64,000 nt of DNA from Muriicola sp. Z0-33 (GCF_026126425.1 NZ_JAFMPW010000002.1:593239-657238); one strand, 5' to 3'; positions 47,860 to 58,354 are shown, numbered from the stretch's first letter. The notes: generated from the sequence alone by a model not told the origin. Numbers and translations: made by a program.

Positions 47860-49185
47860 ATGAAAAAAAACTTAATTAAATTTTGTTTTTTGATTTTCTC
47901 AACAGCTATTTTTTCGCAATCAGGGCATATTATGCAGGGTGTAGGCTCGGTAAACATGTCTATGGGAGGCGCAGCAACTGCTCAACCCATTGATATTTCG
48001 GGAGCCTTACACTGGAACCCGGCAGCGATCTCTGTTTTTGATGAAAGCCATCTAAAATTTGATTTGGGGCTGTTCTTTTCCTCTCCTGAACTGAGTTCAA
48101 CGGTTCCTGAATTTAATGGTACCGGGCAACCTACCGGAAATTTTTTCAGTGGTGTTACCGAAGATGATAAAGGCCTTTCAGTATTGCCTGCGTTGGCAAT
48201 GGTCTGGGGTAAAGAAGGCAGTAAACATACCTTTGGTGCTTCAGCCTTTGGTATTAGTGGATTTGGGGTTACATTTCCCGAAAGTACTACTAACCCCATC
48301 AATATGCCACAAAGTATGGGTGGATTTGGAAGGATAGAATCTAATTATATTTTGTTGCAAGTAGGGCTAGCATACGCTTATGAATTATCGGACCATTTTT
48401 CGCTGGGTGTTCAACCGACTTTTGACTATGCCACTTTGGAATTAATGCCCAATCCGACTGCCAACCCAAACGGCGCCGGGTACCCTTCCACAGATATTGC
48501 AACGGCTCTGGGGTTCGGAGCACAATTTGGAGTGTTCTTTGATTCGGGCTCGGGGTTTAAAGCTGGGGCTTCGTATAAAACCACCCAGGCATTTGGTGAT
48601 TTCGAATTTGAAAACGAGTATTTGGATAATTCTACCGGCACAAACAATTTTAATATGGACTACCCCGCAATATATTCGCTAGGTTTAGGATACTCGCTGG
48701 GAAATATAGATCTGGCATTGGATTATAGACTGGTAGATTATGAAAATACAGATGGATTTTCTAAAGTGGGATGGACACCAACCGCATCTGTTTCCGGTTT
48801 TGGCTGGGAAAACGTTAATATTATCTCCGCAGGGATCCAATACAAAGGTGTAAATAGACTGCCATTGAGATTGGGCTATACCTATAGTTCTAATCCTATA
48901 AACAGCGATGTAGCTTTTTTCAATACTCCGGCAACGGCAATTATTAAAAATGCCTTTCAGTTCGGATTGAGCTATAATACCGGGGACCGACTCTCATTAG
49001 ATGCCGTCTACCATTATGGTGATAGCGGAGATGCTACTTCCGGACCCTTACTTAATCCGCAGTTTATACAAAGCTCGCCTCCTTATGGAGCTATCCCTGG
49101 CAGTAATGTATCTTATAAGATGAAAACCTCCATGATTATGGTGGGGATAAGTTATGCCTTCAACAAACAAGTTGGCAACAATTAA
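47860..49185 (+). CDS. FadL/OmpP1-family outer-membrane transport protein
   Basis: A 441-residue barrel with a signal peptide (ends IFSQ, about residue 22). The mature N-terminus has GVGSVNMSMGGAATAQPIDISGALHWNPAAI, the hatch segment typical of FadL/TodX proteins. The rest alternates as beta strands and ends SMIMVGISYAFNKQVGNN. These channels move hydrophobic molecules across the outer membrane. It stands alone with a good terminator at 49207. Confidence 0.87.
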   Translation: MKKNLIKFCFLIFSTAIFSQSGHIMQGVGSVNMSMGGAATAQPIDISGALHWNPAAISVFDESHLKFDLGLFFSSPELSSTVPEFNGTGQPTGNFFSGVTEDDKGLSVLPALAMVWGKEGSKHTFGASAFGISGFGVTFPESTTNPINMPQSMGGFGRIESNYILLQVGLAYAYELSDHFSLGVQPTFDYATLELMPNPTANPNGAGYPSTDIATALGFGAQFGVFFDSGSGFKAGASYKTTQAFGDFEFENEYLDNSTGTNNFNMDYPAIYSLGLGYSLGNIDLALDYRLVDYENTDGFSKVGWTPTASVSGFGWENVNIISAGIQYKGVNRLPLRLGYTYSSNPINSDVAFFNTPATAIIKNAFQFGLSYNTGDRLSLDAVYHYGDSGDATSGPLLNPQFIQSSPPYGAIPGSNVSYKMKTSMIMVGISYAFNKQVGNN

Positions 49186-49206
49186 TGAAAGATTAAAAGC
49201 AACTGA

Positions 49207-49234
49207 GGATTATGCCGCTTTAGCGGCATAATCC
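49207..49234 (+). terminator. Terminator-like hairpin after the FadL gene
   Basis: GGATTATGCCGC pairs perfectly with GCGGCATAATCC (12 bp) across TTTA. It lies 22 bases after the FadL stop. It has no long T-run, so termination strength is uncertain; it may work in both directions. Confidence 0.65.
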
Positions 49235-49247
49235 TTAATGGGGGGCG

Positions 49248-49267
49248 GTGCTCAACTAAAGCCAACC
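49248..49267. repeat. 20-bp repeat, copy 1 of 2 (exact), junction of a rearranged segment
   Basis: GTGCTCAACTAAAGCCAACC occurs here and again at 63644-63663 with no difference. A third, looser copy (GCTCAACATAAGCCACC) starts at 63759. It borders the remnant of a dehydrogenase gene. Confidence 0.8.
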
Positions 49268-49279
49268 ACCCACAGCGTG

Positions 49280-49377
49280 GTGGTGAAGATAGATTAACAG
49301 GCAGGTATATAGGCATGTACAGCTAACCATGCCTGTATTTCTTTACTTCTCCCTTATTTATCTATACCTTTTTCTAG
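49280..49377 (+). pseudogene. Remnant of a dehydrogenase 3' end and flank
   Basis: The bases read VVVKID-stop on the plus strand and then the same downstream flank as the intact dehydrogenase gene at 42213-43178. About 98 bases match 43161-43259 with scattered changes. Nothing upstream of the 20-bp repeat at 49248 belongs to that gene, so the rest has been lost or replaced. Confidence 0.7.
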
Positions 49378-49473
49378 ATGAAAAAGATCTCTAACATATT
49401 ATAAAGGCAATGGTACCGAGCATATCAAGAATATCAAAAAATTCCATTCCTATTTTTTGGCTATTTCATTGGA

Positions 49474-50607
49474 TTAAAAATCAAAACGAATACCGATGCC
49501 AAAGATGCTAGATCTTTTACTGTCCCCATTGACATCTTTGCTTTGATCAATTCGAGAAGACGCCGAAATATAACTGGACTTTTTAAATCGATATGCTAAC
49601 TCTGTAATGAAGAATTTTGTGTCAAAATCCCCTAAGTTCTCCTCTTCTTTCGGTTTGAGATAGTTGTACCCCAACCCTAAATGCCATCTTTCATTTTTTG
49701 AAAACTTGTACCGACCAAAAAATTCGAGACCGGTGGCATCGTAGAAGACATCCCCAGCGCGTTGATGTTGGTTTAAGCTAGCATAAGAAGCTGCCATGGT
49801 AAACCTGTTTTTTTCATAGGAGGCGGATACTACAAAAGACTCATCTCCCTCTTTGGCTTGATCGGGCAGTGGGTCTTCAACACCATCGTTTACCTTGTTA
49901 TACCCTATCCCAATACCAAAACCATCGATTCTGTAGTTGGCCCCGAAGCCATAGGTGTCTATAGATTCGTTGTTCTCTGAAATGTTCCTGACCTGTGCTT
50001 GTGCTCCAAGACTCAGCCCATTTTTGGCATACTTCAATATTATGACCTGATTGGCACGCCCAGTTCCGGAAACACCACCATCCGCAATATTCCATACCCC
50101 AATACCTGAGCCACCAAAGGCCAAGGTTTTATCGACTTCTATGGCTCCTAGAGTATAGTAAACCGAATTTTGTTTCCCAAAAGTAAATTGAAAGTCCTTA
50201 TAAGTAACCCCGACCCAGCCCAGTCTGCTAAAAACCGCATCTCCAACCTGTGCAATCCCCGCCCCTGGATCTACTGCAAATTCGATAGTCTCGTCTCTTG
50301 ATACGAGGTTAAAACCCAATTCAACCCTTCCTATCGCATTAAAATTATCTCCCTCATTTGGAGATAATGCATGTTTAAATCGTATTCCGGCGCGAGGGGC
50401 ATTATTACCAATACCTATCTCACCATCCTCATCAAATCCTGCACCAATACGAATACTTGCATAAGGGTCTATTCGCGAAGTAATTTCGTCAAACCAATTA
50501 CTGCTGTCATCACGATCAGATTTAGTCTGTGCCTGAGTTTCTTGTATTAGGAACAGGGACACTGCTAACAGTATTGTTTTTCCGTATGTAGCCATCAATT
50601 TCTTCAT
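49474..50607 (-). CDS. General porin-like outer-membrane protein
   Basis: A 377-residue barrel with a signal peptide (ends TQAQ, about residue 27). The sequence follows the Gram-negative porin pattern (PF13609-like): an early YASIRIGAGFDEDGEIGI strand, the RVELGFNLVSRD strand and the QFTFGKQNSVYYTLGAIE region. Typical strands repeat to the end (RSSIFGIGIRFDF), with a terminal Phe. It is the last gene of the minus-strand asparagine/aspartate/succinate operon, 21 bases after sdhB, and so could admit the amino acids or dicarboxylates. Confidence 0.82.
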   Translation of the reverse strand: MKKLMATYGKTILLAVSLFLIQETQAQTKSDRDDSSNWFDEITSRIDPYASIRIGAGFDEDGEIGIGNNAPRAGIRFKHALSPNEGDNFNAIGRVELGFNLVSRDETIEFAVDPGAGIAQVGDAVFSRLGWVGVTYKDFQFTFGKQNSVYYTLGAIEVDKTLAFGGSGIGVWNIADGGVSGTGRANQVIILKYAKNGLSLGAQAQVRNISENNESIDTYGFGANYRIDGFGIGIGYNKVNDGVEDPLPDQAKEGDESFVVSASYEKNRFTMAASYASLNQHQRAGDVFYDATGLEFFGRYKFSKNERWHLGLGYNYLKPKEEENLGDFDTKFFITELAYRFKKSSYISASSRIDQSKDVNGDSKRSSIFGIGIRFDF

Positions 50608-50628
50608 AAGGCTTTGTTTTATTTTTTT

Positions 50629-51372
50629 CTATCCAAAAACTTTTGATTTTGTAACTCTTGCGTTCATTTCCGCAATGTTTATGATAGAAATACCCTCTGG
50701 GCATTCTACCTCGCAGGCACCGGTAAAGGTGCAGCTACCAAAGCCTTCGATTTCCATTCGATAGGTCATTTCAGCTACACGTTTGTGTTCTTCTGCGCGC
50801 CCCTGTGGCAAACCATTCAAATGATTGATTTTGGCAGAGGTGAAAAGGGCGGCCGAAGAATTTTTACATGTAGCCACACACGCTCCGCAGCCTATACAGG
50901 CAGCTGCGTCCATTGCCCTGTCCGAGACTTCTTTGGGTACGGGGATGGCATTTGCCTCTGGTGCCGTACCAGTTTTTGCACTGATAAATGCGCCTTGCTC
51001 AATAATTCTATCAAAAGCCGAACGGTCTACAATCAAATCTTTGATTACCGGAAAAGATGCCGCTCGCCAGGGTTCTACTATAATCGTATCACCATCTTTA
51101 AAACTGCGCATGTGCAATTGGCAGGTCGTCATATGATCATGCGGTCCGTGGGCGCGCCCATTGATAAAAACACCACATTGTCCGCAGATTCCTTCACGGC
51201 AGTCGTATTCGAAAGCGATTACTTTTTCATCTTTCAGAACAAGTAGCTCGTTCAAGTGGTCCAAAGCCTCAAGAAAGGACATATCTTCTGTTAAACCATC
51301 CACTTCATAAGCTCTCATGGCCCCCTTGTCGTTTGGGCCTTCTTGTCTCCATATTTTGAATGTTACTTGCAT
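50629..51372 (-). CDS. sdhB: Succinate dehydrogenase/fumarate reductase iron-sulfur subunit
   Basis: A 247-residue subunit that passes electrons between the flavoprotein and quinone site. The 2Fe-2S cluster ligands are in CREGICGQCGVFING. The 4Fe-4S ligands are in CIGCGACVATCKN. The last cluster is in CTFTGACEVECPEGISI. The plan and length match the Bacteroidota type-B complex. It is 6 bases downstream of sdhA and 21 bases upstream of the porin, in the same operon as asparaginase, aspartase and the Dcu gene. Confidence 0.95.
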   Translation of the reverse strand: MQVTFKIWRQEGPNDKGAMRAYEVDGLTEDMSFLEALDHLNELLVLKDEKVIAFEYDCREGICGQCGVFINGRAHGPHDHMTTCQLHMRSFKDGDTIIVEPWRAASFPVIKDLIVDRSAFDRIIEQGAFISAKTGTAPEANAIPVPKEVSDRAMDAAACIGCGACVATCKNSSAALFTSAKINHLNGLPQGRAEEHKRVAEMTYRMEIEGFGSCTFTGACEVECPEGISIINIAEMNARVTKSKVFG

Positions 51373-51378
51373 CGTATC

Positions 51379-53289
51379 TTATTTATAACTTCGTACCGAC
51401 GGTTTTACAAATTCAAATTCAAGTGCTTCTTTGTGCAGCTTGAAGTCTCCGTTGTCATATTCCCAAGCAGATACATAGGAATATTCTTCATCTACTCGAA
51501 CGGCTTCCCCCTCTTCGGTTTGGAATTCTTCACGAAAATGTGCCCCGCAGGACTCATCTCGTTCCAGTGCATCTGTACACATTAAAATCCCCAACTCTAT
51601 AAAATCGCCCAATCGCAGTGCTTTTTCCAGTTCTGTATTCAATTCATTATTGTTTCCAGTGACTTTTACATCGCTCCAAAACGCATCCCGAATGTCTTTT
51701 ATTTGCTGAATAGCCTTTTCTAGTCCTGCTTTATTTCGGCTCATGGCACACTCTTGCCACATGACCTTGCCCAATTCCCTATGGAAATGGTCTACTGTCT
51801 TGGCACCATTTATGGCCAGAATGCGGTCGATATTCGCCTCTACTTCCTTCTCCACCTTGTCAAACTCCCGATGCTCTATGGTAGGACGGTCTGCTTTGAT
51901 TTCATCAGTTAAATAATTGTTAATCGTATTCGGAAGTATAAAATACCCATCGACGCTAGCTTGTAATAAAGAGTTGGCACCCAAACGATTGGCGCCATGA
52001 TCTGAGAAGTTGCATTCTCCTATGGCATATAATCCGGGAATAGTGGTCATTAATTCGTAATCTACCCAAAGCCCGCCCATGGAGAAATGTGCAGCGGGGG
52101 AAATTTTCATAGGTTCTTTATAAGCATCAATACCCGTAATCTTTTTGTACATTTTAAACAGATTGCCGTATCGGTCTTTTATGGTTTCCAGACCAAACTT
52201 TTCAATGGCATGTTTGAAATCCAGATACACGGCATTCTTTAATCTTCCCACTCCATAACCTGCATCAATACGTTCTTTGGCAGCCCTGGAAGCGATATCC
52301 CGTGGTGCCAAATTCCCAAAACTGGGATAACGTCGTTCTAAATAGTAATCTCGTTCAGCTTCAGAAATATCATTTGCTTTTCGCGAATCGTCTTTTTGAT
52401 TTGGTACCCAAATTCTTCCGTCGTTACGCAAGGATTCGGACATCAAAGTGAGTTTTGATTGTGCTTCACTCGATTGCGGTAAAGCTGTAGGATGTATTTG
52501 GGTAAAACTAGGAGCTCCAAAAAACGCTCCTCTTTTATGGGCTTTCCATAAGGCACTGCCGTTGCAACCAATAGCTAACGTAGATAGTCTAAAGACTCTT
52601 GAGTACCCTCCGGTAGCCAGAACTACGGCATCGGCAGCATACCGATTGAGTTCTCCGCTTACCAAATCACGAACAATAATCCCTTTTGCCTTTCCATCGA
52701 TTACAACGAGGTCTAACATCTCGCTACGTGGAAACATTTCTACCTTTTTGGCACGCACCATTTTATACAGCTGCGAATAGGCTGCCATTAATAATTGTTG
52801 TCCGGTTTGCCCTCTCGCGTAAAAAGTTCTTTGTACCTGAACTCCGCCAAAACTCCGGTTAACTAGAGTTCCTCCATACTCTCTAGCGAAGGGCACGCCT
52901 TGCTGTACATAATGGTCTATAAGTGGCGCTGAAAGTTCAGCAAGCCGATAGCTGTTGGCCTCCCTAGAACGAAAATCACCTCCTTTTAAGGTATCATAAA
53001 ACATACGCCAAACGCTATCGCCATCATGTTGATAGTTCTTAGCAGCATTTATACCACCCTGAGCTGCCACTGAGTGTGCCCGCCTTGCGGAATCTTGATA
53101 GCAAAAACATTTGATATCATAGCCCAATTCTGCCAAAGTTGCTGCTGCACCGGCTCCTGATAATCCTGAACCGACAATAATTACATTGAGTTTCTTTTTA
53201 TTGGCAGGGTTTATCAATTGTGACTTCACTTGATAATTCCGCCATTTATCTTCGAGCCTTCCTTCTGGAATTTTTGCATCTAATTTCAT
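51379..53289 (-). CDS. sdhA: Succinate dehydrogenase/fumarate reductase flavoprotein subunit
   Basis: A 636-residue flavoprotein with covalent FAD. The FAD-binding motif is [21 protein letters not shown]. The [13 protein letters not shown] element has the histidine that bonds to FAD. The active site region includes [25 protein letters not shown]-like ([10 protein letters not shown]) and the [11 protein letters not shown] segment. It interconverts succinate and fumarate. It is 9 bases downstream of sdhC. Confidence 0.96.
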   Translation of the reverse strand: MKLDAKIPEGRLEDKWRNYQVKSQLINPANKKKLNVIIVGSGLSGAGAAATLAELGYDIKCFCYQDSARRAHSVAAQGGINAAKNYQHDGDSVWRMFYDTLKGGDFRSREANSYRLAELSAPLIDHYVQQGVPFAREYGGTLVNRSFGGVQVQRTFYARGQTGQQLLMAAYSQLYKMVRAKKVEMFPRSEMLDLVVIDGKAKGIIVRDLVSGELNRYAADAVVLATGGYSRVFRLSTLAIGCNGSALWKAHKRGAFFGAPSFTQIHPTALPQSSEAQSKLTLMSESLRNDGRIWVPNQKDDSRKANDISEAERDYYLERRYPSFGNLAPRDIASRAAKERIDAGYGVGRLKNAVYLDFKHAIEKFGLETIKDRYGNLFKMYKKITGIDAYKEPMKISPAAHFSMGGLWVDYELMTTIPGLYAIGECNFSDHGANRLGANSLLQASVDGYFILPNTINNYLTDEIKADRPTIEHREFDKVEKEVEANIDRILAINGAKTVDHFHRELGKVMWQECAMSRNKAGLEKAIQQIKDIRDAFWSDVKVTGNNNELNTELEKALRLGDFIELGILMCTDALERDESCGAHFREEFQTEEGEAVRVDEEYSYVSAWEYDNGDFKLHKEALEFEFVKPSVRSYK

Positions 53290-53298
53290 CTTCCCATG

Positions 53299-53967
53299 CT
53301 ATTTTAAATAAACAATAAAAGGTATGATTCCAAAACCTATGCCCATAATGATGGCATAGACCAAAGCTATTTTAGCGACAATACGCAGCCCTTTTTTATG
53401 ATAAAAACCTAATGTTTTAAAAGCGCTTTTGAAACCGTGATGCAGATGCAGTGCCAATGGAATTGCCAACACGGTATAGAAAACCACATAATAGATATTA
53501 TGAAATAAGCTACTGGTTACTTCATATACGTCTACATTTCCAACAGCATCCAAACCCACTGCCTCTCCAATTCCCAATTTGATCCTTGCCCAAAAATTGG
53601 CCAAGTGCACGACAATAAAAAGAAGGATCATAGTACCGATAAGCCCCATATTTTGGGAAGTCCATGTACTGTTTTCCTTGGAATTGTTCATAACATATTT
53701 TTGCGGCTTTGCTTTTCTATTTCGAAGTGTAATCAACAAGGCATAGATAACATGAAGCAGAATGGATGCGTAAAGCAGATAGGCGACTAATTTTATCAAG
53801 GGGCTTTCTCGCAAAGTGGTCGAATACGAATTGTATAAACCTCTTGCGGTTTCTTCCGGTAACAACAAAATGCAATTCGCAGACAAATGAACCACTAAGA
53901 AAATGCACAAGAATAAACCAGTACCTGCGATAATAGTTTTTCTGAAAAAGAGTTGATTTAATGCCAT
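53299..53967 (-). CDS. sdhC: Succinate dehydrogenase cytochrome b subunit
   Basis: A 222-residue membrane subunit with five helices, the arrangement of the single-anchor type-B complex of Bacteroidota, binding two haems. Haem-ligand candidates are His in FLVVHLSANCILL, ILLHVIYALL, FIVVHLANFWAR and LHLHHGFKSAFKTLG. The first helix starts IIAGTGLFLCIFLVVH. It begins 53 bases after the asparaginase stop. Confidence 0.93.
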   Translation of the reverse strand: MALNQLFFRKTIIAGTGLFLCIFLVVHLSANCILLLPEETARGLYNSYSTTLRESPLIKLVAYLLYASILLHVIYALLITLRNRKAKPQKYVMNNSKENSTWTSQNMGLIGTMILLFIVVHLANFWARIKLGIGEAVGLDAVGNVDVYEVTSSLFHNIYYVVFYTVLAIPLALHLHHGFKSAFKTLGFYHKKGLRIVAKIALVYAIIMGIGFGIIPFIVYLK

Positions 53968-54020
53968 TTTGAAATGCTCTTGTAGTTATTACCCAATCCG
54001 TTTGAGAATTGCCTATTCAT

Positions 54021-55091
54021 TTAATATTCATAAAAAACGTCTTGAAGTTCGGCCAGGCTTTTTTCCTTTGTAAGTGCAAGCATTAGTAAGACTCGCGCTT
54101 TTGCGGGATTCAAATCACCTGAGACCACGGTGTGGTAATCGTCATCTTTGAACTCATTATCACGTAAGGTCCATCCTGTGGCGGCGCGGGTGCTTCTAAC
54201 AATAATTACACCATGATCTTCATATGCTTTTTTGGCTGCATTCAGGGTAGCCTCAGTCATATTACCGTTCCCAACACCGGCAATAACGATACCTTTGGCA
54301 CCGGCCTTCACATGCATATCAATCAAGTCAGGAGACATATCCGCATAGGCATATAAAATATCAACGCGAGGCAGTTCTTTAATTCCTTCTACGGAAAATT
54401 CACTGGTGTTTCCAAACTTGGTATTGGGTTCGCGAAAAAAGCCAAGTCTACCATAGAATACTCCGCCTAGCATTCCCTTAATGGGCGATTGAAAACTATT
54501 TACATTGGTGGTATTCATTTTGCTGACATCGCGGGCAGCGTGTATTTGGTCATTGAGCGAGACCATAACTCCTTTCCCTTTAGATTGAGGATCGGCAGCT
54601 ATAGCAACGGCATTGTATAAATTCAAAGGCCCTTCGGCACTTATAGAAGTCGAGGAACGCATAGAGCCTGTTGTAACTACGGGTTTATCACTTTTGACCA
54701 CCAAGTTCAAAAAATAGGCCGTCTCTTCCTGGGTATCTGTGCCATGGGTAATTACTATGCCGTCTACCTTATCGGAGGATAGCAATTCATTAATGCGATT
54801 CGCCAGCTTCAACCAAATATCGACTGACATATCTTGAGAACCGACATTGGCGATCTGCTCGCCTGAGACATCTGCGATTTCTTTGATTCCGGGCACGGCG
54901 TTGATCATGGTTTTAATACCCACTTGACCTGCGGAATAGCTCCCTGACGTGGCAGAGGAAGCTGAGCCAGCAATGGTTCCACCAGTTGCTAGAATTTTAA
55001 CATTGGGAAGTGCTGTATCTTGCGCAAACCCAAGAGTGGTTATAGCGGCTACCATCAGGAAAACTATCATTTTCATTTTTAGCGCTTTCAT
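54021..55091 (-). CDS. Type II L-asparaginase (periplasmic)
   Basis: A 356-residue protein with a signal peptide (ends LGFAQ, about residue 23), which marks it as the secreted type II form. The nucleophile motif is LATGGTIAGSASS with Thr near residue 37. The second Thr-Asp motif is VITHGTDTQEETAYF. It would hydrolyse asparagine to aspartate and ammonia in the periplasm. It lies between aspartase (41 bases upstream) and sdhC (53 bases downstream), which fits the route asparagine to aspartate to fumarate to succinate. Confidence 0.93.
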   Translation of the reverse strand: MKALKMKMIVFLMVAAITTLGFAQDTALPNVKILATGGTIAGSASSATSGSYSAGQVGIKTMINAVPGIKEIADVSGEQIANVGSQDMSVDIWLKLANRINELLSSDKVDGIVITHGTDTQEETAYFLNLVVKSDKPVVTTGSMRSSTSISAEGPLNLYNAVAIAADPQSKGKGVMVSLNDQIHAARDVSKMNTTNVNSFQSPIKGMLGGVFYGRLGFFREPNTKFGNTSEFSVEGIKELPRVDILYAYADMSPDLIDMHVKAGAKGIVIAGVGNGNMTEATLNAAKKAYEDHGVIIVRSTRAATGWTLRDNEFKDDDYHTVVSGDLNPAKARVLLMLALTKEKSLAELQDVFYEY

Positions 55092-55131
55092 AATAAAGAA
55101 ATTTATAGGTAACTATTTGTTCTTTGGATCA

Positions 55132-56556
55132 TCAGTTCTGTTTGTGCAAGGTTGCCGTATACTTTGGATGCATTAGGTTTTCCACGCTCAAAATTTTATC
55201 CAGCTCTTCTTCGGAAAGCAGCTCTTTTTCAAGCACCAATTCTCGGATATTCTTACCGGTAGCAACGGCTTCTTTTCCTAAAACATCACCCATATGATGG
55301 CCGATATAGGGATTTAAAAAGGTTATGATTCCCACGGAATTGAACACCATTTGCTTCGTATGCTCTTCATTGGCCGTAATGCCATTAATACATTTTTCGG
55401 CAAGGGTAATACAAGCATTCGAAAGCAATTCAACCGACTCAAACATACATTGAGCGATTACGGGTTCCATTACATTTAATTGTAGTTGACCGGCCTCCGC
55501 GGCAAAAGAAATTGTTACGTCATTCCCGATAATCTTAAAGCAAACTTGGTTTGCTACTTCCGGGATAACGGGATTCACCTTAGCTGGCATAATAGAGGAA
55601 CCTGCCTGCATTTCAGGTAGGTTGATTTCGTTCAGCCCACATCGTGGTCCGGAAGACAACAAACGTAAATCATTACATATTTTTGAAAGCTTGACCGAAG
55701 TTCTTTTTAAAGCCCCTGATATCATGACATAAGCTCCACAATCCGAGGTGGCCTCAATTAGGTTTTCGGCTTTTACAAAACTTGCTTTGGTATACTGTTG
55801 CAAATAACCGATGGCCAATTCAGAATACCCATCTGGAGCGTTTACACCTGTTCCGATTGCGGTTGCTCCTAGATTGACTTCTAAAATAAGGTCACGGCAA
55901 TGTTTTAAGTTTTTAGTTTCTTCCTTCAAGTTGGTGGACCATGCCCCAAATTCATCTCCGAGTGACATGGGTACAGCATCCTGAAGTTGGGTTCTTCCCA
56001 TTTTAAGAACATTCTTAAAAGCAGCCGCTTTTTTATCCAGACTGGTAGTCAGTATATTGATACGTTCCAACAATTGGTTCTTATAATAATATACCGCAAC
56101 TCGAAATGCCGTTGGGTAGGCATCATTGGTCGATTGTGATTTGTTGACATGGTCATTTGGGTGTAAAATGTCATAGCTTCCCTTTGCATGACCATTAAGC
56201 TCCAAAGCCACATTGGCAATAACTTCATTGGCATTCATATTCACCGAAGTTCCCGCACCTCCTTGGAAAACATCCGAAGGGAAAAACACGGCATACTTTT
56301 CTAAATCGTTTAAGATATGGTCACAGGCCTTTATAATCATATCCGCTTTATCGGATGGGATAGTTCCAATTTCTTTATTCGCAGCGGCGCAAGCTTTTTT
56401 CGTCAACATTAATCCTTTTACGAAAATGGGGAAGTCACCAACTTTGGAGTTCGAAATTTTAAAATTGTCTAGGGCTCTTTGTGTGTGAACACCATAATAA
56501 TATTCGTTGGAAATCTCCAATTCTCCCAATAAATCTGTTTCTTTTCTTGTTTTCAT
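55132..56556 (-). CDS. aspA: Aspartate ammonia-lyase (aspartase)
   Basis: A 474-residue protein from the ATG at 56556 ([15 protein letters not shown]); an upstream non-ATG start would overlap the Dcu gene. It belongs to the fumarase/aspartase superfamily, with the signature loop [11 protein letters not shown] and [21 protein letters not shown], which holds the catalytic and binding residues. It splits aspartate into fumarate and ammonia. It follows the Dcu gene by 19 bases and precedes asparaginase, so the three are in one unit. Confidence 0.95.
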   Translation of the reverse strand: MKTRKETDLLGELEISNEYYYGVHTQRALDNFKISNSKVGDFPIFVKGLMLTKKACAAANKEIGTIPSDKADMIIKACDHILNDLEKYAVFFPSDVFQGGAGTSVNMNANEVIANVALELNGHAKGSYDILHPNDHVNKSQSTNDAYPTAFRVAVYYYKNQLLERINILTTSLDKKAAAFKNVLKMGRTQLQDAVPMSLGDEFGAWSTNLKEETKNLKHCRDLILEVNLGATAIGTGVNAPDGYSELAIGYLQQYTKASFVKAENLIEATSDCGAYVMISGALKRTSVKLSKICNDLRLLSSGPRCGLNEINLPEMQAGSSIMPAKVNPVIPEVANQVCFKIIGNDVTISFAAEAGQLQLNVMEPVIAQCMFESVELLSNACITLAEKCINGITANEEHTKQMVFNSVGIITFLNPYIGHHMGDVLGKEAVATGKNIRELVLEKELLSEEELDKILSVENLMHPKYTATLHKQN

Positions 56557-56575
56557 TGTCTTGTTCTTTTTTGAT

Positions 56576-57856
56576 TTATAAAACGACACTTCCGATAAGA
56601 AATCCGAAAATCACACTTGATGCGATGGTAACTATACCCGGTATAATAAAGGAATGATTAAAGACATATTTGCCTATTTTGGTGGTTCCGGTATCATCCA
56701 TTTCAACTGCCGCTAAAAGAGTAGGGTAGGTTGGTAATACAAAAAGAGCACTTACTGCGGCAAATGAGGCAATAGCGGCTATGGGGCTGACACCTAAGGC
56801 CAAAGCTGCTGGCATCAAAGCTGTAGTAGTAGCGGCTTGCGAGTACAACAGCATACTGGCAAAGAACAACACCACAGCGAGTAACCAGGAGTATTGGTTA
56901 AGCATACCTCCGGCTGCCTCTTTGATTTCCTCAATATGGTTGCTGACAAAAGTGTCGCCCAACCAGGCAACTCCCAATACACAAATAGCTGCGCTCATAC
57001 CTGATTTAAAAGTCGACATACTTGGTATATCCGCCATTCTAAGTTTACAAACTAGTGCAATGACGGTTGCTGCCAACAACATGACCGCCATAATCGCCTC
57101 ATTGCGGGGAATTGTCGGATTTTCAATCAACCCAACCTTCTTAGAGATAATAGTAGCATAGGTGACTATGATGGCTATAGCAACCAAAAAGATGCCCACA
57201 GACCGTTTGGCCTCTTTGGAATCTTTATACGTTTCGGTGCTTCTCTGCTTCACCAAACCTGCTTTTAGTTGCTCCTGATAAATAGGGTCTTGGTCAAGAG
57301 GTTTTCCCAATCTATTTGCCACAATAGCACCTACGACACAGGCTAAAATAGTAGCAGGAATGACTACGGCCAACAGTTGTAGGTACGAAACCCCTAGCGG
57401 TTCCAAAAAGCTGGCAAAAATCACCACGGCAGCTGAAATAGGTGAAGCGGTTATGGCAATTTGCGAAGCCACTACGGAAATACTCAGTGGTTTTGATGGC
57501 CTCACATTTCCTTCTTTTGAAACTTCCACAATGACTGGTAAAGCTGCGTAGGCGGTATGCCCTGTACCTGCAAACAAGGTCATGAAGTAAGTTACGGTAG
57601 GCCCTAAAAAAGTAACTCGCTTTGGATTTTTACGAAGTAAGGATTCAGAGAGATGTACCAAGTAATCCAAACCTCCAGCTATTTGCATTGCAGCTATGGC
57701 CGAGATAACTGCCATTATTATGAGAATGACATCTACGGGTACCGAACCGGCATCCAAGCCAAAAATTAAAGTTAATACCACTACACCGGCACCACCAGCG
57801 TAGCCAATACCAATACCTCCCATTTTGGAACCAAGGAAGATAAAAAAGAGAACCAC
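56576..57856 (-). CDS. Dcu-family C4-dicarboxylate antiporter, N-terminus interrupted by a stop
   Basis: A 426-residue membrane carrier with about 10-12 helices. Family features are [22 protein letters not shown] at the start and [18 protein letters not shown] and the PASTT-like core. DcuA/DcuB exchange aspartate or fumarate for succinate. The usual DcuA start (about 7 more residues) is present upstream as ATG at 57877, but its fifth codon is TAA (57863-57865), so translation would have to begin at a GTG at 57856 or upstream by another route. It ends 19 bases before the aspartase start. Confidence 0.85.
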   Translation of the reverse strand: MVLFFIFLGSKMGGIGIGYAGGAGVVVLTLIFGLDAGSVPVDVILIIMAVISAIAAMQIAGGLDYLVHLSESLLRKNPKRVTFLGPTVTYFMTLFAGTGHTAYAALPVIVEVSKEGNVRPSKPLSISVVASQIAITASPISAAVVIFASFLEPLGVSYLQLLAVVIPATILACVVGAIVANRLGKPLDQDPIYQEQLKAGLVKQRSTETYKDSKEAKRSVGIFLVAIAIIVTYATIISKKVGLIENPTIPRNEAIMAVMLLAATVIALVCKLRMADIPSMSTFKSGMSAAICVLGVAWLGDTFVSNHIEEIKEAAGGMLNQYSWLLAVVLFFASMLLYSQAATTTALMPAALALGVSPIAAIASFAAVSALFVLPTYPTLLAAVEMDDTGTTKIGKYVFNHSFIIPGIVTIASSVIFGFLIGSVVL

Positions 57857-57934
57857 AAGTAATTATATCCAAATCATAGTATGCTGAATTTAATATTTAC
57901 AGTATGTTTTATTAGGTGAAATCAACGGTTGGCC

Positions 57935-58354
57935 TTATTTCACATCCAAGCCCTCTTTCAGAATTACCGCCTTGATGATGGCTTTCCAAGTTTTTTGGTG
58001 TATTTCAAACTGATTTCTGTCCAAAACTTCCTTTACATCAACTTCCATAAGCATTATTTGTTGTTGGAGCTTAGATTTCATTTGATCCGCACTAATTTTA
58101 TTTTTAATTTTTCTGAGTTGTTCCATTTTTAAGGCGTGATACTGTACTATTTTCAGGTAATCTTTTCGGAGCTTTCCTTTTAGTTTCATTTTATCCATAC
58201 GGTCTTCATACCATAATTTTTGAAGTTCTTTATCATTGGACATAAATACAGATACCTTGTACTCGAGTTGTTCTTTTTGTTCGGTGGTCAAGTCTTGTGC
58301 TTGCACATTTACTGAACAAAAAATGGTAAAGATTAAAACTTTAAGATATTTCAT
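57935..58354 (-). CDS. Small secreted LTxxQ (Spy/CpxP-like) protein
   Basis: A 139-residue protein with a signal peptide (ends VNVQAQ). The mature part begins DLTTEQKEQLEYKV, an LTxxQ element, and continues as helices with RKDYLKIVQYHALKMEQLR and VLDRNQFEIHQKTW, a second related element. It is a paralogue of the proteins at 20335 and 62720 (pseudogene). The fold resembles periplasmic chaperones of the Spy/CpxP group. It lies 57 bases upstream of the Dcu gene and may be the first gene of the operon. Confidence 0.72.
   Translation of the reverse strand: MKYLKVLIFTIFCSVNVQAQDLTTEQKEQLEYKVSVFMSNDKELQKLWYEDRMDKMKLKGKLRKDYLKIVQYHALKMEQLRKIKNKISADQMKSKLQQQIMLMEVDVKEVLDRNQFEIHQKTWKAIIKAVILKEGLDVK

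Noticed and set aside
57645..57872. A 75-codon minus-strand frame over the dcu N-terminus
   Set aside because: It is a shifted frame of the dcu coding sequence; the residues are an unlikely mix of W, G and C, and the dcu frame explains the region.
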